Shown: piece by piece, positions 58,187 through 64,000 of the stretch
How positions within the stretch are numbered: the stretch's first letter is position 1
Layout of the letters: every line of letters starts with the position of its first letter
Assembly (NCBI GenBank): GCA_016785225.1
Contig: JAFBJZ010000872.1
Coordinates: 802,501 to 866,500, forward strand
Length of the DNA stretch: 64,000 nucleotides
Reading direction: 5' to 3'
Origin: Psettodes erumei
Lineage: Eukaryota > Chordata > Actinopteri > Pleuronectiformes > Psettodidae
Program-made: the position numbers and the translations under genes
The notes under the pieces: model-generated
What the model saw: only the letters and a program-made list of their open reading frames with translations
What the model was told of the DNA's origin: nothing
The model's database searches: none

Positions 58187-61100
58187 ATGGACCCCCCGAG
58201 GACACGGTCGCGGTCTCGGTCTGGCTTCTATCATTTCGGCATGAACGGCAGCGTCGGAAGCAGCGGCGGCGGCAGCGCGGTCGGCAGCGGCAGTCTGATG
58301 AACGCCAGCGGAGGAGGGGTGAGCTACCCGCAGCAGAGCAACCCCGGCTGGGCGCCGCACCACGGCGGTCGGAGTTACGCGGAGAGCCAGCAGCAGCACA
58401 CCCAGGGGAGCTACCTGTCCGCAGGGGCGCAGCGCCACTCTGCGCACGGAGCACACAGACACCCCGGGGCCGGTAAGCAGGCTTCAGTGAACAGGGCCTG
58501 CAGCCCGGCTGGATGCATCATTACACACACACTCACACACAGGATACACCCCCTTAGGGATGCAGGCAGACCACTAGCAGCTTAACAGACTTTGAGACAT
58601 TTAACTAAAAGGCTTGGTGCTTTCACTGCCAGCTGTTGCTTGAAAGGCGAGTAATATGTCATGTCAGGTGATGTGGTAGAGGCTTTGCCTCAGAGGTTTG
58701 AGTCGCATTTACTTAGGTAAATAGGGCACACTAGGTTCCTGAACTTCCTGTCTTGAATGTCCCTGCCTGGCTTTATACTTGCAGTGCAATTCATCCTGGC
58801 TCTCAGTAGGAATTTAGCACTGCAGAATTTTCCTTTGGACAGGCCAGGGATAGTGGGGCTGAAGGCCTGCAGGTCATATTTTGTTACTCCTGTGGAGATC
58901 AGGGACAGATGCTTTTGTCCAGTGGTTTAGACATGCCACAAACTCATATTCAGTCTTAACATAATCTTTGTATGAAAGGAGCCTGACTAAAAGAACAGTT
59001 TGGAGCCTTGACACAAGCCTTGAAATAGTTTGAAATGAAGGCGCTTTGTAGATAGTGATTTTATCTTTTTGTTGAAGCTTGCTCATTGCTGTGATTCAGG
59101 CCTGCATAGTACAAACTTGCCTTCATGCTTTTCAACTTCAATTTTATCCTGTGCAAAGCTCTATATTGTCCCAAACTAGTCAGTTAGTGGTTCATGGCAG
59201 AGTAAAGACTGATGCTGTCCATACACAAAGAACAGAGGAATGAACTGGGGAGTTGATGGTTTCCTCACTTTGTAAAAGTCAAGTTTATTCGTGTTGTCCA
59301 GTATCAGTCAGTGATTTAACTGGCTTTACACGCCCACATGAACTGTTCCTGACCCAACTCACTCATGAAGAAAGATCGTGAAAAGCTGCCTGAATCCTTT
59401 ATGGAATAAGAGAAGGAAACAGATGAAACTGTCATATCATTTCTAATTAACACTGCACCCTCTTTTCACCATTTTGGTGACACTCATCCGGTTGGTCTTC
59501 AGCAGGTTTCCATCTTTGACTTTTTGGTAAGTGATTTGAGAAACCCTCTGTTATTCAGGGTTGGATTCCTTCAAAACGCCAAACAAAGTGCAATGAATGA
59601 ATGAAAGCAGGCTTTTATTGGGCCTCTTTGGTAATAGCAGCATTGTTGCCAAACACCCAAAATAACCCACACAGAGGGGGCACACGCAGAAACACATGCT
59701 TCCTAAATTGAAAGACTACAGAGGGGTTTGTGTGAATGATTTAAACGGCGTGTCGCCCTGCTGCGTGAGCTGCCGTCTTCCACTTAGCAGCTACACGTGC
59801 CCCTTCCTCGGCGGCTCGGATCTGCTTGTGTGTTATGCATGTATGGTGTGCATTACAGATTCCCTGTTTGTTTTTTGTACATGTCACACTGTTGCGCCGC
59901 TTGGGTGTCACTTTGTGCAGAAAGTGTCAGGGTTGGTTTTTGGGGGTCTTAAAAATGTGTGTCCCTGTCTTGCCTCATGGTTTTTTTCTCCTTTTTTGTC
60001 ACTCCTCCACTTCCACTCCCCCTGTTTCAAGAGGCGAGCATTGCACCCCCCAACCTGTCAGCATTGCAACGTACTGTTTTAGCATGCAGTTTTTACAGAT
60101 GTCTGCTAATATTGTCATGAGATAGCCACAGATTGTGTGGGTGAAATCGTTTGTTTCTTTGCTTCTGGCTTGTCTCTTCTAAAAAATGGATCAACTCTCT
60201 GCTATTGCAGTTAAAGAACAGAAGAAAATAGCGACTCGGTGTCAGCTGATACCTAAAGTTTTCTCTCCCCTGCCTGACTGGATTGTCAGTTCTGAAAGAA
60301 ATGGTGTCAGTCTTCCCCAGCAGCCATGCTCAAAGGGAACAAGGTCATGTGCGCTAGCCAGCAGAACCCGTCCAGTCTGACTCACCAGCCCCTCTCCTAT
60401 GGCCCCTGGGGTGAATCAGCATTAACAGACCTTGTTCTGCACAAAACACATGGACAGCTGAGTCCCAGGACCCTATGAGGTCGAAAGAAAAAGGGATAGT
60501 AGATGAATAAAGATGTGAGCCAGTGTGTTGGCCCTCCTGTCGACTAGTCACTCAACCAACTGTCCCTCTGTTCCCCGCAGCCACTAGCAGGGCGTCTTTG
60601 AGATGTCACTATCGGCAGACTTCACATGCTCTGGAGTGGTGTCGCAAAGACAAGAAAGGGGTGTGTGTTTGTGTGTGTGTGAATGTGGGGGTTGCTTTCA
60701 GATCTATTTTTTTTTTTTTTTTTCTGAGGAGGCTGAAGGGGCTGTTTGGATGAGGGAGACATGTAGGGGAAAACAGAAAGAGATGAGAGGAGGAGAGTTT
60801 TTTCCTCCTCTTTTTGGTGATTAAAGGTTTTCGGGGGAGGCTGCTTAGAGGAAACTCTTGTCAGCTGAGTTCAAGGACATCCTTCTTAAGCTGCTGAAAT
60901 GTCTGTGTGTGCATGCTGCATCCAGATTGCACATGTGGACTGTCAGATAAACAGCTGGGAGAGCATTGTGTTTTTCTGAGATTATGTTCAAGGCATTAGC
61001 CCCTTTCTCTTCTCTTTTTTTTAGTATCTTTTTTCAACATACTAATCTAATTCATATCACTGGGTATTTTTTGTAATGGTCTATTGATCTTCGGAGAGAG

Positions 61101-63317
61101 ATTTTTATCGCTGCACCACAAGGAAATATAAAAAAAAAAAAGTGGGAGAAAGAAACATGGCACTGAGCAGTTGTTACTGGGCTAATAATGGCTCACTGCC
61201 TTGCTCAGGGGCCCTTCAGCACAGCAGATTCTTGCCAACAGACAGGCTTGAATCCAGACTCTCTAGTAATGGTTGGTGCTCTACAGTGTCGCCTCAGTTC
61301 ATTGGGTAGTGGTCAGCCATCAATTAAAGGATTTTTCCCCGATTAGTCTGATTAGCAAATCTTCATGACAGCAGTTTCTGACAGACAACCACACATTGCA
61401 AATTTCGTACGCAAAGGAGATATGATGCCATTTAGAGGAAAGCAAAGGTAACAAATAACGAATAATGGTTTCAGTGTTGTTGAAAGTGTACACAGTGTGG
61501 TGCAGAAACCATAGCACTTGTCTTTTGTTTTCTTGGGGAAATGTTACGTATGATACATTTTGTAAAAGCCTGTTTGGAAGGCAGACCCTCAGTGACAACC
61601 AGGGGCTGTAACAGATGCATATTTTTGTGGCGATAAGTCTGTACAACTGTTCAAGCGAATCAGCCAGGCTCCATCAAGATAACTCCTTTTTGGAATCCAG
61701 CGTGGGCTTACAATAATAATAATAAAAAAAAATCAAAGGCTGCCAGCTGCTCGTGCGTTGTTGATGTTGTCATATTTCTGTTGGCTTAGCATGCGTACGG
61801 CCATGTGTCTTGTGATGTTGATGGGTTTTTTTCTCTCTTATCTGATTGTGTTTATGTTTCCTCTGTGGCCTGCAGGAGGAGTGCTACATTTTCATCCAGA
61901 TAATGTGTGCAGCGAGGATCGAGACAAAGTAAGTATGAAACATGAGCGCTGCCTTGCCCCTGGTTTGAATAGGATTTGGATGTCATTGTTTTCCCTTCTC
62001 TTATTCGTTCTCCCCTTTTGCCTGCCCTCTTTTTCTTTTTTCCCGACCAACCGTTCTCCTGGTTCCTCCTCCTCCTCCTCCTCCTTCACCTCCGTGTGCA
62101 GATGGACGGCAGCCCGAGCCCCAAACGGCAGCGTCTTTCCCAGCAGTCCATGCTGGATCTGAGCTCTGCACCCCCCTCTACCCCTTCCTCTCCCATTCGT
62201 CCCTGGGAGCTGCCTCCCAGTCGCAGACCACACCCCCACTATCTGCCAGAGAGATGCCACACGCCTGTTCGCAACCGACGCAGGTAAGTGTCGAAAAAAT
62301 ACTGACAGAAACACTCGTAACCATTATCCTCATTGTTAATCTGGTAATTGTTCAGCCTATAAAAGGTCAAAACCACGAAAACTTCCCTTAATAGCTTACA
62401 AGGCCCCAGATTTATGTAAAACTGCTTTTTCTGTCTGAACAACAGTCTGAAAGCGTTCAAATAAGAATCATCTGAATAATACCAAAACATTTTGATTTGA
62501 TTTGAGAAAATGCCAACAAACAATAATTACTGTATTTGTGCAATAGGCTGATTAATTATTGTATTCATTTTTCAGTTTTTGTCTTATAACCATTTGTCAA
62601 CTGATACTGCCAATTAGGCCCTGACTGAAACAGAGCTGAAATTATCAGTCCAAATTAGTTGGAGTAGTTGCTGTTTTGCAAAATGATTCTGCACCTGTTC
62701 TGACAATCGCTGCATCGTTTTGTCATTTTTATGCAAGAAAGCCAAACATGCTCTGGTTCCAAACTCTCAAAAGTGAAGCTTTGCTACTTTTCTCTTGTTT
62801 TTCTGTCACTGTAAATCAAATATCTGTGTGCATTTGACATTTGATGTGTAAAAGTCCCATTCAGTCTTCTTCTCCGTCCTTCCCCCACCTCAGCCCTCCA
62901 ATGAGACGCCAGCGTGGCCGGAGAGACCGCCTGACCCGCCACCACCACCATGCCCACAACAACCACCACCACTACAACAGCAACAACAACCACCACCACC
63001 ATCACCACGCCCACCATCATCATCACCACCACCACCTGCACTCCCACCACGGCCTGTCGTCAGGCCACCAGGATGAGAACTACCGTCACCCGGCTCCCCC
63101 TCAGGGATACCCGCCCTACAACCAGCAACCGCCCCGAGGGCCGGGGCCGGGGCCCGAAGAGCGCCCGGGTTACCATCCTCCAAACCCCTCCCCGAGGCCC
63201 CTCCACCAGTCCCCCAACCTGTCTCCCAGGTTGCTGCATCCTGCCGCCCACCCACAGCACCCGCACCCCCACCCATCTCAGCAACAGAGCAGCGTGGTGC
63301 TGGACCTCCATGAGCAG
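58187..63317 (+). CDS. rnf38: E3 ubiquitin ligase RNF38, 5' part only
   Basis: RNF38 is a RING-type E3 ligase reported to act on p53 in the nucleus. Four coding exons in the window join in frame (315 codons) and continue beyond it: 58187-58472, 61876-61928, 62102-62283, 62894-63317. Recognition rests on SPSPKRQRLSQQS (a probable nuclear signal), IRPWELPPSR, ERCHTPVRNRRSPPMRRQRG with RRDRLTRH, QDENYRH and SPRLLHPAAHP, all in the order of mammalian RNF38 rather than its paralog RNF44. The RING domain lies right of the window and is not seen. The N-terminal exon (Arg-Ser then Gly/Ser-rich) differs from human first exons, so it may be one of several alternative starts. A long His-rich insert replaces a short segment before QDENY. 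In human, RNF38 lies near PAX5 and ZCCHC7 on 9p13. Confidence 0.9.
58473..61875 (+). other. rnf38 intron 1
   Basis: A 3.4 kb intron without a supported exon. A GT-rich tract lies at about 60662-60682 followed by a T-run (60706-60723). A piece at about 61185-61320 (CACTGCCTTGCTCAGGGGCC, then GAATCCAGACTCTC) resembles the repeat at 53825-54070. An alternative promoter inside this intron cannot be excluded. Confidence 0.5.
62510..62810. repeat. Possible decayed repeat copy in rnf38 intron 3
   Basis: GCTGATTAATTATTGTATTC and GCAAGAAAGCCAAACATGCT followed by CTGGTTCCAAACTCTCAAAA resemble the reverse orientation of the family noted at 7945-8125. Match is fragmentary. Confidence 0.4.
62939..63065 (+). 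repeat. In-frame CAC/CAT-rich tract encoding a His-rich insert in rnf38
   Basis: An imperfect CAC/CAT/AAC repeat encodes about 25 His within some 43 residues, interrupted by Asn, Ala, Tyr and Ser. It lies between RRDRLTR and QDENY, where the mammalian protein has only a few residues. Val/Gly-rich antisense frames over it are shadows. Confidence 0.9.
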
Positions 63318-64000
63318 GTGAGCTCTCCCACCCGAGTGTGTATTGGGGGGAGGGGGGGCAGCACCAACAGCTGAGAAAGGACTGACGTTATTCTGGTAAT
63401 GAAAACTTGATTTGCTGTTTATGACTGTTGCTTTAAAAGTCCGTCTCCTTCTCAGGCTGCACAAGAACAAGACATACTCCCAAAAACCACTTTAGACACA
63501 GGAACATTAAACCCACAGTAGATCCTCATGGGTATATTAATTCATTTTGCAGGTGAGGATGTCAGCTACTGCATTTCCTGTAATTTATCAGAGCAAAAGC
63601 TTGCTTGGGTAAATGTGACTGTTTGATATCATGTCAGGCTGGTGTGCTCATTTTTTTCCGGTAGAGGCTGATTCAGTGAAAAAAAAGTAAACAAATCGGT
63701 CATGGTAGAAGCGTGGCGTGTGTTATTTGTGTTGTATTTAACAAATACTATTTTTGTATATTACATTGTATGCGTTTCTCAAGTGTGAAGTGGATTTTGA
63801 TACATTGGCACATAACATGTTGAGTCTGAGACAGGACTCATTTTTATCTGCAGGTGCTCGACCTCAGTCACTTAAACAGTCATTCCAAATATAATCTCAG
63901 TGAGCTCATATCAGAATTCACATCCACACACTTTAGTGCAAAGTACTTCTTCTCGTTTTTCTTCCACGTCTCATTTTTCAGCTTCATAATCGAACTGAAT
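63318..64000 (+). other. rnf38 intron continuing past the window edge
   Basis: After donor GTGAGC no further exon resembling RNF38 (next expected a TVTTV-type segment) is visible up to the end. Mostly AT-rich. Confidence 0.6.

Noticed and set aside
62784..63276. Antisense Val/Gly-rich open frames over the rnf38 His tract
   Set aside because: They are reverse translations of a CAC repeat within a proven coding exon.

Overview
The window looks like nuclear DNA of a ray-finned fish, most likely a spiny-rayed (percomorph) teleost. It has intron-split vertebrate genes with mostly short GT-AG introns, CpG-rich 5' ends studded with GCTA/TTAGC words, CA/GT microsatellites, and decayed copies of interspersed repeats that I know from percomorph genomes. 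The species cannot be named from the sequence. Seven protein-coding genes were assembled by joining exons at canonical splice sites and checking reading phase. In six of them the joined exons stay in frame; ankrd13d is one base short.

Left block (1-40000, all genes on +): ran (2212-3909), stx3 (5868-18724, with alternative 3' exons), kdm2a (21519-31224) and ankrd13d (33688-39898). STX3, KDM2A and ANKRD13D lie together on human 11q12-13. RAN sits beside STX2 on human 12q24, so this ran next to stx3 may be the other member of an ancient gene pair. Its sequence differs from the almost invariant vertebrate Ran, especially at the N-terminus.

Right block (42000-64000): stap2 (minus, 45854-42061), a short and divergent Pax2/5/8-class gene (minus, 49469-47507), zcchc7 (+, 50776-56151) and the 5' half of rnf38 (+, 58187 to beyond the window). 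PAX5, ZCCHC7 and RNF38 are neighbours on human 9p13. The paired-box gene is therefore best read as a pax5 locus. Its paired domain is unusually changed, it keeps a Pax5-type octapeptide, no partial homeodomain exon is visible, and it ends in a short tail, giving 254 aa. This is the most unusual gene in the window.

Together the genes cover nucleocytoplasmic transport (ran), membrane fusion (stx3), histone H3K36 demethylation at CpG islands (kdm2a), ubiquitin-dependent receptor endocytosis (ankrd13d), tyrosine-kinase adaptor signalling (stap2), paired-box transcription control, nuclear RNA surveillance (zcchc7) and ubiquitin ligation (rnf38). No pathway joins them; their order reflects ancestral synteny. 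No rRNA, tRNA, CRISPR array or complete autonomous transposon was recognised.
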